NCBI RefSeq assembly: GCF_009739905.1
Contig: NZ_CP034279.1
Coordinates: 1,302,001-1,366,000, forward strand
Length of the DNA: 64,000 nt
Reading direction: 5' to 3'
Origin: Streptomyces ficellus
GTDB lineage: Bacteria > Actinomycetota > Actinomycetes > Streptomycetales > Streptomycetaceae
Below the pieces are notes generated by a model. The model did no database searches. It had not been told where the DNA came from and worked only from the letters and a program-made list of their open reading frames with translations. Position 1 is the stretch's first letter. Each line of letters starts with the position of its first letter. Below, one piece after another: positions 44,994 to 53,675 of the stretch. Position numbers and translations under genes: made by a program.

Positions 44994-46166
44994 ATGACCC
45001 TGCCCTCGAAAAAGCCCCACTGGCTCCGGCGCCCCACGGCCCCCGGCCCCACGACTCCCGGCCACGCGCCGGCGGCGCCCGCGTCCGCGGCCCACGCGTC
45101 CGCGCCCTCGCAGGCCGTCCACCCCTCCCCGTCGCCCGGTGGGGGCGGCAGCGTGGTCCAGGCCTCCCTGTACCGCGACGGCCGCAAGGTCTCCTCCCCC
45201 GGCTCGCTCGCGGAGACGTTCCGGCAGCTGCGCGACGAACCCGACGGCATGGCCTGGATAGGGCTGCACCGCCCCACCGAGGCGGAACTGCTGTCCCTCG
45301 CCGCCGAGTTCGACCTCCACGAACTGGCCGTCGAGGACGCCATGGAGGCCCACCAGCGCCCCAAGCTGGAACGGTACGGCGACACCCTCTTCGTGGTGCT
45401 GCGCGCCGCCCGGTACCTGGACGCCCCGGAGGAGGTCGACTTCGGTGAGCTGCACGTCTTCCTCGGCCCGGACTTCCTCATCACCGTCCGCCACGGCGCC
45501 GCCCCCGACCTGTCCGCCGTACGCCGCCGCATGGAGGCGACCCCGGAACTCCTCGCCCTGGGTCCGGAGGCGGTGCTGTACGCCATCCTCGACGCCGTGG
45601 TCGACGGCTATGCCCCGGTCGTGGCGGGCGTCCAGAACGACATCGACGAGATCGAGACGGAGGTCTTCCGCGGCGACCCGGAGGTCTCCCGTCGCATCTA
45701 CGAACTCTCCCGCGAAATGGTCGAGTTCCAGCGCGCCACCCGCCCGCTGGTCGGCATGCTGCACAACCTGATGGCCGGCTTCGCCAAGTACGGCACGGAC
45801 GAGGAACTCCAGCGCCACCTCCGCGACGTCGCCGACCACGTCACCCACACCAGCGAACGCGTGGACGGCTTCCGCCAGGCCCTCACCGAGATCCTCACGG
45901 TCAACGCCACCCTGGTCTCCCAGCAGCAGAACGCGGAGATGCGGGCACTCGCCGAAGCGGGCTTCGAACAGAACGAGGAGATCAAGAAGATCTCGTCGTG
46001 GGCGGCCATTCTGTTCGCTCCCACGCTGGTGGGCACGATCTACGGCATGAACTTCGACCACATGCCGGAGCTGCACTGGGTGTACGGCTACCCCTTCGCG
46101 ATCCTGCTGATGGCGGTGGTGTGCACGAGCCTGTACGTGATCTTCAAGCGGCGGGACTGGCTGTAG
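44994..46166 (+). CDS. corA: CorA-type magnesium/cobalt transporter
   Basis: 390 residues. A Pro/Ala-rich N-terminal extension (about 1-50) precedes the cytoplasmic alpha/beta and long-helix domain. Two C-terminal membrane helices are joined by the GMNFDHMPEL loop, the GMN selectivity motif, and the protein ends IFKRRDWL. GGGAGGTGAG precedes the ATG. A fragment almost identical to codons near the first membrane helix reappears at 48036. No Mg riboswitch is visible in the short leader. Confidence 0.95.
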   Translation: MTLPSKKPHWLRRPTAPGPTTPGHAPAAPASAAHASAPSQAVHPSPSPGGGGSVVQASLYRDGRKVSSPGSLAETFRQLRDEPDGMAWIGLHRPTEAELLSLAAEFDLHELAVEDAMEAHQRPKLERYGDTLFVVLRAARYLDAPEEVDFGELHVFLGPDFLITVRHGAAPDLSAVRRRMEATPELLALGPEAVLYAILDAVVDGYAPVVAGVQNDIDEIETEVFRGDPEVSRRIYELSREMVEFQRATRPLVGMLHNLMAGFAKYGTDEELQRHLRDVADHVTHTSERVDGFRQALTEILTVNATLVSQQQNAEMRALAEAGFEQNEEIKKISSWAAILFAPTLVGTIYGMNFDHMPELHWVYGYPFAILLMAVVCTSLYVIFKRRDWL

Positions 46167-46476
46167 CGAGCAGACCCTCGAACGTTGATCAACTTTGTTT
46201 CCGCGAATGCTCGCGGAAGGCTGATTCGAGGGACGTGGCGGTCTGACGGCCGTCGGTTCGGCCGGGGGCGCCGGGGGCGCTTCGTCGCAGGTTCGCGCCG
46301 GTGTTCCGTGCTCGTAGCAGGCCGGGGGATACCAGGGACGTGGAGTCCGAGGTGCGGGGCGACGCGGGCTGCACACCGTCCGGCGCCTACGGGCCGGCCG
46401 ATACGGCCGGCCCGTAGCACCGCGTGCACCGGGGTCGGTCCCGCCCGTCACCAGGGACCGCGTACGCGACCGGCCG
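46167..46476. other. Intergenic stretch after corA
   Basis: 310 bases without a gene. It contains the terminator palindrome at 46387-46417 and nothing else recognisable. This is the left edge of the accessory island that runs to about 53.7 kb. Confidence 0.5.
46387..46417. terminator. Perfect palindrome, bidirectional terminator
   Basis: CTACGGGCCGGCC (46387-46399) pairs perfectly with GGCCGGCCCGTAG (46405-46417) around GATAC, between the convergent corA and FnIII genes. Confidence 0.75.
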
Positions 46477-47259
46477 TCAGACGCATTCCTGGGTGGGGCT
46501 CACGGGCGTCCAGTCCGACGGGCCGTGGCTGTTGGCTGCCCGCACCTGGTAGCACTGCCGCTCCGCCGGCTGGCCGGTGAACGTGAACGACGTGGTGTTC
46601 GGGCCCACGCTCACGGTCGTGTTGAGGGTGCTGTTGCGGAGCTGGAAGTGCGTCTCGTCGGTCACCACGTCCTGCCAGTCCACCCGTACCCGGGACGGGT
46701 CCGCGGGGTCGGGTCTGCTGGCGACCACGCCCGCCACCGGGGCCGGGCGCCCGGCCCCCACGCCCGATCCGGTTGCGTGTCGCAGGTTGAAGGTCACCGA
46801 GGCTCGGTCGGGGGAGAACGCTTCGCTGTTACGGGCGGACAGTCTCGCGCCCGTAAGGCTCCCGCCCGGGCGCATGCCCTGCTGGATGCCCTCGGACGAG
46901 CCGTCGAGGTCGCTGGTGAGGCAGCTCGATCCCTCGAGAAGCCGCAACGTCGGCGCTTCCACCACCATCTCGTTGTTCCTGAGCTGCACACGGACGCTCA
47001 GCGAGCCCACGGTCTGGTTCGCCACGCAGTGCGAGGTGGTCAGAGTGTTCGTGGGATTGTCGTGCGTCAGGCGGACCTGCCGTCTGAAATCGAAGGTCTG
47101 GGTCGTGTCGTCGTCGAAGACGCCACCCGCGTTGGTCACCGTCATCGTTCCGGTCAGGGAGATGGTGTGTGTGGTGGCCGCGGAGGCGGGCGGAGCCAGC
47201 CATACACACAACAGGGGGATCGGCAGAGCCGCAGCGGCGGCAGCGCGTCGCAGCCTCAT
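46477..47259 (-). CDS. Secreted protein with C-terminal FnIII-like domain
   Basis: 260 residues. The signal peptide is MRLRRAAAAAALPIPLLCVW to PPASAA. The mature N-terminal domain (about 28-165: HTISLTGTMTVTNAGGVFDD, DFRRQVRLTHDNPTNTL, VSVRVQLRNNEMVVEAPTLR-like strands) is beta-rich and unassigned, with two cysteines. A fibronectin III-like module closes the protein (about 180-260: DPSRVRVDWQDVVTDETHF, FTFTGQPAERQCYQVRAANS). The ATG has GAGGTG six bases upstream. Function unknown; possibly surface adhesion or binding. Confidence 0.75.
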   Translation of the reverse strand: MRLRRAAAAAALPIPLLCVWLAPPASAATTHTISLTGTMTVTNAGGVFDDDTTQTFDFRRQVRLTHDNPTNTLTTSHCVANQTVGSLSVRVQLRNNEMVVEAPTLRLLEGSSCLTSDLDGSSEGIQQGMRPGGSLTGARLSARNSEAFSPDRASVTFNLRHATGSGVGAGRPAPVAGVVASRPDPADPSRVRVDWQDVVTDETHFQLRNSTLNTTVSVGPNTTSFTFTGQPAERQCYQVRAANSHGPSDWTPVSPTQECV

Positions 47260-48035
47260 CGCACACCTCGCGATCGATGGAGAGGGTGGGTGGGAACACA
47301 GGGTGAGTCGGTTTTCGGGACGGAGGTCTCCTCCTCGTCCCAGGCGGAGACGAACGCCGCCAGAGGGCCCAGGCCCCCGCCCCAGCAGCGGAAACCATGG
47401 TCGAAGAGGGATGATCCGGGGAGGCCGGGAGGGAGGGCGGGCGAGCGGCCGCCACCTCAGCCGTTCAGGGGCAGGCGGTGCCGAGGCCCGTGGGACGGCC
47501 GGCCTCGAGACCGGGCAGGTGGAGCGGCCCCTGCCCTGAGCGCCGTACACGTACCATCTGCCGGCGCAAGTCGGCCCTGTTGCGTTCGGGCAGCGCCGCT
47601 GCTGACGCCTGGTGAAGAGGATCACGAACAGCGTGACCATGTCGTGGACGGCGAAGGCGGACCACAGGAGCGTCAGCACGACGTTGTGCGGGACGCCAAG
47701 CACTCACGTGACCCTGTGGAGCCGACACGACGGCGGACGCCTCCCGGCCGGCCGGTACGAAGCCGGGCGGGCAGACAGTGAGCGCGGGAACCGTCGGGAA
47801 GGGCATGTTATCGACTCCTTCGCACCGCAATCCGCCGCGGCGCTCTCTCCAGCATGCCGAGGTCGTCCCGCACTCGCACCCCCAGCTCGCCGCGGCAAGC
47901 GATTCCCCGGCCCCGGCCAGGGTCGGGGACGGCCTCGGGACTGGTAGGCCCGCATGTTGAGGTATCGCGTATCCACGATGCAATGCGGGACGCTGTCACT
48001 CTGCGTCGACCGCTCGTGCGGGGCCTCTGGGCCAC
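47260..48035. other. Degenerate accessory DNA between the FnIII gene and the corA relict
   Basis: About 780 bases. Apart from the possible broken gene at 47465-47806, a minus-strand frame ends at about 47809 (tail LGMLERAPRRIAVRRSR) two bases before that gene's ATG, as if it were an operon partner, but its upstream part looks non-coding. I see no intact gene here. Confidence 0.4.
47465..47806 (-). pseudogene. Possible frameshifted small gene
   Basis: ATG 47806 has an excellent ribosome site (GAAGGAGTCGATAAC) and opens with MPFPTVPALTVCPPGFVPAG. After about 35 codons the coding pattern appears to move to another frame, which reads LLWSAFAVHDMVTLFVILFT, a membrane helix, then a Cys-rich tail (RRCPNATGPTCAGRWYVYG). 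A frameshift in a small membrane protein gene is the simplest reading; the family is not recognised. Confidence 0.35.
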
Positions 48036-48104
48036 TTCAAGAAGATCTCGTCCTGGGCGGCCATTCTGTTCTACGTGGTCTTCAAGAAGAAGGACTGGCT
48101 GTAG
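48036..48104 (+). pseudogene. corA 3'-end relict with internal deletion
   Basis: Twenty-two codons and a stop read FKKISSWAAILF joined directly to YVVFKKKDWL. The first part matches corA codons just before its first membrane helix (about 36 of 37 bases). The second matches the last codons of a CorA whose tail is KKKDWL rather than RRDWL. The roughly 40 residues between, including the GMN motif, are missing. It is therefore a deleted relict of another corA allele, 1.9 kb beyond the intact gene. Confidence 0.8.
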
Positions 48105-48143
48105 AGATCGGGCCGGACACGGTGATCGGACGGTGGCCGCAAG

Positions 48144-49853
48144 TCAGGGCGCCGAGGCGTGCGGCATGCGGAGTCTCGTCCACAGAGAGATGCAGGGCAC
48201 GCCGATCAGCACCGCGGCATAAATGCCGATAGAGGGATGATGGGTGACGCGGGCAACGATCAGACCGCCGCCCGCGGCACCCAGGACGCTGAGCCAGAGG
48301 AGGGCGGCGACAAGGGCGGACCTGAGCTGCACCGGCTTGGATCGCAACGCGCGATGGACACGATAGGAACTCCTCCTCAACTGCCGGAAGAGTCCGAACA
48401 GGCCGCCCAGTGCAGCGCCGACCACTGCGTAGCGGTCGTCGACGTTCTGCATGCGATGCAGGACGGCAACCTGGGCGAGCGTGCCGCACAGCGTACCCCA
48501 GAAGACGCAGAAGAAGATGTCGGCGGCGAAGAAGGCGAATTCGTCACTCAGTTTATCCAGCCACGACCGGGCCGGGTAACCGGCATGGTATTTTCTCTGC
48601 TCCTCCGGAGTCACCAGCACCCTGACATCGTGCGCGACTCTGTTTCGCTCCAGCGAAACGAATGTCCGGATGAATCCCACGGCGAGCAGCACCGCAAGGG
48701 CAAGGACCGCGCCGCGGACGGTGACCGGATCATGTCTCATGCCGTAGATCGGCACCGTGATCGTCGAAGCGGCCATCCCGGCCAGGGCCAGTACGAACCC
48801 GCGGCGGAAGGTGTCGGGCTGCACGGCCTGGCCCGGCAGCCGGTCCTCCAACCGCTCCAGAAGTGGGTCGACCTGCGCCTTGACCGTGGCCCGCCATCTG
48901 CGCCGAGCGGTCCGGCCGCGCTCGACGGTCGGGTCGAAGAGCACCAACTCCGGGGTCCAGTCGTCGGCGAACCTGATGACCCCGCGCAGTGGATGTCGCC
49001 CTCTCCGCAGCCGCGGCGACCGCAGGGGCGGATAGTCCGGCAACATCGGCATACGTGACGACGCCGCCCCGTCCCGGCCCAACTCCTCACCCCGCTCGGC
49101 GAAATATTCCGCGGCTGCGTCGCGGAATCGGTGATACGCATCCGGTCCCGTGCACAGAAGAAGGAGCAGGCGGGCCGGCGGCAGGGTTTTCACGGCCTCC
49201 GTGAACTCCCACAGTGTGCCCTGTGCAGATTCCCTTTCATGCGAGGTTCCGGCCACCAGGAGAACCAGGCGTGCACGTCGGATCAGTTCGCTCACCTCGG
49301 ATTTCCATTCATCCGCCTTGAGGTAGGACCGATCAATACCGGGTAGCGGGTACGTGTCGCCGGGGTGGCCGATCGCAAGCAATTTGCCGAAGCGGCGGAA
49401 GAATCGAGCGACCTTCTCTTCTTCTGTGGCTGCAGCATTGCCTACGTCATGGCCCAGGATCTCCCCGTTCGACAGCCAGAATCTCGACCCCAGCGTCCTC
49501 CTCGGATCGGCGAGTTCCCGGTCGATCCCGAAAGAGCGCAGGTACAGGACGAACGTCATGGCCGAGAGGTCCGTCGGCAGGTCCACGACGGGTTGGATCC
49601 GCATCGCGAAGGTCCGCCCGATCGGCCCGGCTACCCACAGCCCGAACGCGGCGACGGCGAACCAGGCGAGGGACCAGAGCACCAACCTCCAGTGAAACCC
49701 TCCGTCGAACGCCAGCCCGATGGCGGCGAAGCCTCTGAAAAGGGCGCCGAAAGTGACGAAGAGGACGACGGCGTACCAAGCCCCGGTGACTCCTGAGCGC
49801 CGTAACACGTAGCGCGTCATACCGGTGTGGGGCTCTCGCTCGGACATTGACAT
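48144..49853 (-). CDS. Multipass membrane protein with a TIR-like soluble domain
   Basis: 569 residues. Two N-terminal membrane helices (about 24-50 and 57-80) precede a cytosolic domain (about 95-260): FVLYLRSFGIDRELADPRR, LLAIGHPGDTYPLPGIDRSY, WKSEVSELIRRARLVLLVAG, GTLWEFTEAVKTLPPARLLL. This series of strands with 'LRSF', 'GxPG', a hydrophobic 'vllvAG' strand and 'LWE' resembles TIR/STALD-like nucleotide-binding domains found in bacterial conflict proteins; the call is by pattern only. At least four further membrane helices occupy the C-terminal half. The start is ATG 49853 or 49847, without a clear ribosome site. It is divergent from the DUF6338 gene. Confidence 0.7.
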   Translation of the reverse strand: MSMSEREPHTGMTRYVLRRSGVTGAWYAVVLFVTFGALFRGFAAIGLAFDGGFHWRLVLWSLAWFAVAAFGLWVAGPIGRTFAMRIQPVVDLPTDLSAMTFVLYLRSFGIDRELADPRRTLGSRFWLSNGEILGHDVGNAAATEEEKVARFFRRFGKLLAIGHPGDTYPLPGIDRSYLKADEWKSEVSELIRRARLVLLVAGTSHERESAQGTLWEFTEAVKTLPPARLLLLLCTGPDAYHRFRDAAAEYFAERGEELGRDGAASSRMPMLPDYPPLRSPRLRRGRHPLRGVIRFADDWTPELVLFDPTVERGRTARRRWRATVKAQVDPLLERLEDRLPGQAVQPDTFRRGFVLALAGMAASTITVPIYGMRHDPVTVRGAVLALAVLLAVGFIRTFVSLERNRVAHDVRVLVTPEEQRKYHAGYPARSWLDKLSDEFAFFAADIFFCVFWGTLCGTLAQVAVLHRMQNVDDRYAVVGAALGGLFGLFRQLRRSSYRVHRALRSKPVQLRSALVAALLWLSVLGAAGGGLIVARVTHHPSIGIYAAVLIGVPCISLWTRLRMPHASAP

Positions 49854-50019
49854 GCGACAAGTAGGCTCACACCGCGACGAAGGTGGTAAATGAACGTATC
49901 CACCCTTGTCAGTTCGAATCCCGCCGGGGTAACCAGCACACACGATCCCGACCACATGGCGCGTGTGAGCTGTACGGTGGCCGACTGTCGTTGTTCGTCC
50001 ACGGCAGGAAGGGGCCGCC

Positions 50020-50697
50020 GTGCCCACTACGTTCACCGGTCTCATACTGCTGGTCGTCCTGTTGCTGCCAGGCTTGACGTTCGTCGTCCGCGAGCGTCAG
50101 GGCAGCGAGCGTCGGCCTACGCCCTTCCGGGAGACCGGAACCGTGGTGTTCTGCAGCGTTCTCACCGAACTGCTGACACTCGCGCTCTTCGCGGCGGCGC
50201 GCGGCCTCATGCCCGGTCTGACGCCGGACGTCGGGCGCCTCGTGCGCGAAGGCGGTGGCTACGCGCGCGACCAGTATGTGCAACTTGGCTGGTGGGCCGG
50301 CGCTCTGTTGCTGTTCTCGTGTGCTCTGGCGGCCGCGGCCGCAGCCGTCACAGGGAAGCGACCCCACGCATCCGTCATGTCGGCATGGTGGGTCATGTTC
50401 GACCGCTGGTATCCCGGAGAAGACCCTCTCGTCGGCTGCGTCCTGGAAGACGGCTCCTACATCGAGGGGCGGCAGGCGTCGTTCAACGTCAGCTCGGACG
50501 ACTCCCCGGACAGGGACCTGGTGTTGGTGGAACCGTTGAAGTACCGGGCGCCCGGCGCGACCGAGGTAGAGCACTTCCCATGGGGGGCGGCATGCGTCTC
50601 GGCCCGCCGTATCGTGACCATGTTCGTCAGTTACCCCGATCCTGAGCAGGAGGCGGGGGCGGCGGCGACGCAGGGGTCCGCCCCGGCCGCCTCGTAG
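50020..50697 (+). CDS. DUF6338-type membrane protein
   Basis: 225 residues. Three membrane helices are likely: TTFTGLILLVVLLLPGLTFV (about 3-23), TVVFCSVLTELLTLALFAAA and WWAGALLLFSCALAAAAAAV. The middle of the protein has RRPTPFRETG. The soluble tail contains WWVMFDRWYPGEDPLVGCVL and DGSYIEGRQASFNVSSDD, the DUF6338 pattern. The family is unknown but recurs in accessory regions. GTG 50020 has AGGAAGG at good spacing. It is divergent from the TIR-like membrane protein gene, 166 bases away. Confidence 0.75.
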   Translation: MPTTFTGLILLVVLLLPGLTFVVRERQGSERRPTPFRETGTVVFCSVLTELLTLALFAAARGLMPGLTPDVGRLVREGGGYARDQYVQLGWWAGALLLFSCALAAAAAAVTGKRPHASVMSAWWVMFDRWYPGEDPLVGCVLEDGSYIEGRQASFNVSSDDSPDRDLVLVEPLKYRAPGATEVEHFPWGAACVSARRIVTMFVSYPDPEQEAGAAATQGSAPAAS

Positions 50698-50973
50698 GTT
50701 TGTGACCGCGCGTATCGGTTGAACCCGATGAACCCGGCGGCTTCTTCTGCGGTTGGCCGCCTGAACCAGGCCTGTTGGGCGAATCGACCATGGTGCATCC
50801 TTCCCGGACACGCACGTCCTGGCGATTGCCGTGACAACGCTCAGGACCTTCCTTGCGTGGAGCCTACAGAGCTGTGAATCCCGGGGGTGACGAAGCGACA
50901 AAACGCCACCGCGCTGCCAGGCCCGTCGCCTAGTCTGAGGCTGCACCGGTCCTGCTCGGGAGCAAGGAAGACC

Positions 50974-51141
50974 ATGGCGAATCCCCGCGCGTTCCCCAGC
51001 TTCGTCTTTGATCACAACGAGCTTCAGAAGAAGATGTTCACAGGCCCAGCGGTGAGCGACTCGCCCGCGCCGTTCACCGTCGAAGAATGGTCGAGCAAGA
51101 TATCGCTGCCCCAGAACCAGTGGGAAGCCAAGAACGCGTGA
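50974..51141 (+). CDS. 55-residue protein coupled to the caspase-like gene
   Basis: A short polar protein: MANPRAFPSFVFDHNELQKK, then MFTGPAVSDSPAPFTVEEW and SSKISLPQNQWEAKNA. There is no membrane segment or known motif. GGAAG lies eight bases before the ATG. Its stop overlaps the caspase-like GTG by four bases (GTGA), so it is made together with the protease. It could be a substrate, inhibitor or activator of that protease; this is speculation from position and size. Confidence 0.65.
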   Translation: MANPRAFPSFVFDHNELQKKMFTGPAVSDSPAPFTVEEWSSKISLPQNQWEAKNA

Positions 51142-52139
51142 AGCGGGCCATCATCGTCGGCATTGACCACTACCCGGACGGTCAATCCCTGGGGGGTTGC
51201 GTCGCAGATGCGACGGCGCTCGACAAGCTGCTTTCCGCCAACGCTGATGGCAGCCCGAACTGGCGCACTCAATTGATCACAGGAGAGGAGGGCGGCCCCG
51301 AGGTGACGCGGGACGGCCTGCGTCACGCCCTCACCCAGCTGTTCGGCAACGCTCGTGACACGGATCTACTCTTCTTCTTCGCCGGCCACGGGGCGCAGAC
51401 GCCCTGGGGCGCTGATCTGGTCACGCAGGACGCCACCGACCACACGCTGGGCGTATCGATGAACGACCTGATCACCCTGGCCAACGATTCACCCGCCCGC
51501 AGTGTCACGCTGATACTCGACTGTTGCTTCAGCGGAGACCTGGGAAACACACCAGGGCAGCAGGCCGCAGCCGTCGCGGAGAGCTTTCGCCTGAACAAGA
51601 GCATCCTGCGGGAGAACGTCACCATCCTGGCCGCAAGCCGCGCAATCGAGACATCGCAGGAGGTGGACGGACACGGCGCCTTCACCCGCGTCCTCCTCGA
51701 CGGACTCGAAGGTGGAGCCACCGACCACCTGGGAAAGGTCACCGCGCTCAGTCTGTACGGATACGTGAGCCCGGCCTTTGATGCGTGGCAGCAGCGTCCG
51801 GTCTTCAAGGCGAACCTCACCGAGCCCGTTGCCCTGCGCATCGGTCCCCCATGGCTGGACGCCGCCATGCTGCGAAGGTTGCCCGAACACTTTCCCGAGG
51901 CGGACAGTCGAGTACGTCTGAGCCCGGAGCACGAGGGCGAAGGGAGACCTCTGCCTCCAGGAACGTCAGGCACCCCAAAACAGCAGCAGTTCGACTATTT
52001 CGGGCGGCTGCGCAACGCCAACCTTGTCACCACGGACGGGAAACGTGATCATTACTGGGTTGCCATGGAAAGCGGAGAGGTGTACTTGACTCCCATGGGC
52101 CAGTACTTCTGGAAGCTGGCCAAACGGAAGGTGTTATGA
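51138..52139 (+). CDS. Caspase-like protease (peptidase C14 family)
   Basis: 333 residues. The caspase fold covers about residues 1-230: KRAIIVGIDHYPDGQSLGGC, the catalytic His84 in LLFFFAGHGAQTPWGADL, and Cys130 in SVTLILDCCFSGDLG. The dyad is intact, so it should be an active clan CD protease, probably of arginine/lysine (metacaspase-like) specificity. A C-terminal module (about 285-333: FDYFGRLRNANLVTTDGKRD, VYLTPMGQYFWKLAKRK) looks like a small winged-helix or protein-interaction domain. GTG 51138 overlaps the upstream stop and its own stop overlaps the next ATG, so three genes are locked together. Such proteases are effectors in bacterial immune systems. Confidence 0.88.
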   Translation: MKRAIIVGIDHYPDGQSLGGCVADATALDKLLSANADGSPNWRTQLITGEEGGPEVTRDGLRHALTQLFGNARDTDLLFFFAGHGAQTPWGADLVTQDATDHTLGVSMNDLITLANDSPARSVTLILDCCFSGDLGNTPGQQAAAVAESFRLNKSILRENVTILAASRAIETSQEVDGHGAFTRVLLDGLEGGATDHLGKVTALSLYGYVSPAFDAWQQRPVFKANLTEPVALRIGPPWLDAAMLRRLPEHFPEADSRVRLSPEHEGEGRPLPPGTSGTPKQQQFDYFGRLRNANLVTTDGKRDHYWVAMESGEVYLTPMGQYFWKLAKRKVL

Positions 52140-52615
52140 AGCGCATCGGGTGTACCGGACACCAGACGTTGGGCGTCGCCACACGGCGGCACGTCGTGGA
52201 AGCCATGCTGGCTGAGCTGAGCGACATAAGTGAGGAAATCTTGGGGGTGACGTGTCTCGCGGAGGGAGCGGATCAGGCTTTCGCGCTGGCCATGCTTGCA
52301 CGCGGAGGACAATTGCATGCTGTCATCCCGAGTAAGGACTACGAGAACAGCTTCCAAAGCAACGAGGCGCGATCGACCTACAACTCTCTGCTCCAGCTTG
52401 CCGGCTCGCGCTCAGAGCTCGATTTTTCTACGGCCAGTGAAGACGCATACTTGGCCGCAGGGCAAGAGGTGGCTGATCAGAGCGATATCCTGCTGGCAGT
52501 CTGGGACGGCAGGCCGGCGGGCGGAAAAGGCGGCACCGCCGATATCGTGGCCTATGCCCGGCAGCGAGGCATGGACGTCCGCATCATCTGGCCACCGGGC
52601 TCGACCAGGCAGTAG
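52136..52615 (+). CDS. SLOG-superfamily nucleotide-sensor-like protein
   Basis: 159 residues with a Rossmann-like SLOG pattern: RIGCTGHQTLGVATRRHVVE at the N-terminus, VTCLAEGADQAFALAMLARG, HAVIPSKDYENSF, SDILLAVWDGRPAGGKGGTA and DIVAYARQRGMDVRIIWPP. The glycine-rich TGH and GKGGT turns are the usual nucleotide or ligand site. SLOG proteins act as sensors of nucleotide signals in conflict systems. The ATG overlaps the caspase stop (ATGA). It therefore most likely controls the protease or makes or senses its trigger; direct evidence is lacking. Confidence 0.78.
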   Translation: MKRIGCTGHQTLGVATRRHVVEAMLAELSDISEEILGVTCLAEGADQAFALAMLARGGQLHAVIPSKDYENSFQSNEARSTYNSLLQLAGSRSELDFSTASEDAYLAAGQEVADQSDILLAVWDGRPAGGKGGTADIVAYARQRGMDVRIIWPPGSTRQ

Positions 52616-52697
52616 AACCCAGAGGTCACTCAGCCTTCGTGCCACACCTGGCCTTCGTGTTCGACGCCGCCCATTCGCTCGGTGGGGACGGCGGCCC

Positions 52698-53675
52698 TCA
52701 GACTTCTCGGCGCCTGTTGCGCCACGCATGGACACCCGGCAGCAGCGAAGAGTCCTCACCGACCCCGCGCCCCTCCAAGACGCCCTCGACATTGTCGAAG
52801 AAGCCGACGGCGAAACGCCGCTGCCAGGCCAGCAGGGCAGGTACGGCTGCCAGCGAGAAGCCGCCGGTGGCAAACGCCAGCGCCACGGAAGCGCCGGCAA
52901 CCGCCCCGGTTTTGACCGATGGCAGCTTCAACACCACAGTGGAATGACCCGGATCGGCGTCGACCACCGCCGCCGAAACCGCTCCGCCGCGACGAGCATG
53001 GAAGGTCACCATCGCGGCTTCCGGCGCCACCTCGATGATGGGGTAACGCAGCAACTCGACGGCTCCCGTCAGTGCGTCGAAGGCCCGACGGCGGGAAGCC
53101 TGCAACCGGCGCTCGTAGCGCCTGGTGGTCAGGAGCGTCGGCTCGCCGGGAGAAGCTGCGTCTGCCGCGGAGGCGGGAAGTACCCCGTGCCCCTCAAGCG
53201 TCTCCAGGAGGCGGCCGAAGTCGTACGGCCAGTCCGCATCAGCGAGTCTGACGGCTTGCAGGCGGGAAAGCGTCTGAAGCGAGGGAGGCAGTTCAGGGCC
53301 AGGTGGCATCACTGCCCCTCCGACGAGCACCGGTATGACGGCTTTGCCGTGCCGGAGAGCGGTCTCCAACTCCACGCGTACCAGGTCGGCCGGCTCGTCC
53401 AACCGCCGCTGCCCCTGGTCGTTCGAGCTACTCAGCCAGTCGGGCCCCAAGACCGCGATGGCCGCGCGAGACGCGAGTAACGCCCGTTCCAACTCCCCTA
53501 CGTAGTCCCGGGCGGGCAGGTTCGAATCGATGTCCAGATAGACGCGTTCCTTCCCGAAATACCTCCGCAGGTCGGCGGCGAGTCGTCCGGTCCACGGAGC
53601 CGAGTCCGAACGTCGATACGAGAGGAATATCGCCCGCCGCTCCTTCGCGGACGTCCGATCCTCAGGTGCTTGCAT
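52698..53675 (-). CDS. TIR-domain protein with C-terminal membrane-type segment
   Basis: 325 residues. A TIR domain occupies about 13-125: RAIFLSYRRSDSAPWTGRLA, RYFGKERVYLDIDSNLPARD, AIAVLGPDWLSSS and DLVRVELETALRHGKAVIPV; Glu102 is in the position of the catalytic glutamate of NAD-cleaving TIRs. The C-terminal part (about 185-325) has a beta-rich segment and one hydrophobic stretch (257-284, GAVAGASVALAFATGGFSLA). GGGAG precedes ATG 53675. It is convergent with the caspase/SLOG operon, 82 bases apart. It may be an NADase effector or an adaptor; the choice cannot be made here. Confidence 0.85.
   Translation of the reverse strand: MQAPEDRTSAKERRAIFLSYRRSDSAPWTGRLAADLRRYFGKERVYLDIDSNLPARDYVGELERALLASRAAIAVLGPDWLSSSNDQGQRRLDEPADLVRVELETALRHGKAVIPVLVGGAVMPPGPELPPSLQTLSRLQAVRLADADWPYDFGRLLETLEGHGVLPASAADAASPGEPTLLTTRRYERRLQASRRRAFDALTGAVELLRYPIIEVAPEAAMVTFHARRGGAVSAAVVDADPGHSTVVLKLPSVKTGAVAGASVALAFATGGFSLAAVPALLAWQRRFAVGFFDNVEGVLEGRGVGEDSSLLPGVHAWRNRRREV

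Noticed and set aside
49910..49940. AGTTCGAATCCCGCC resembling a tRNA T-arm, a possible integration site for the island
   Set aside because: The flanking bases do not pair into a T-stem or acceptor stem, and no D-arm or anticodon arm is found upstream. Chance or an unrecognisable relict.
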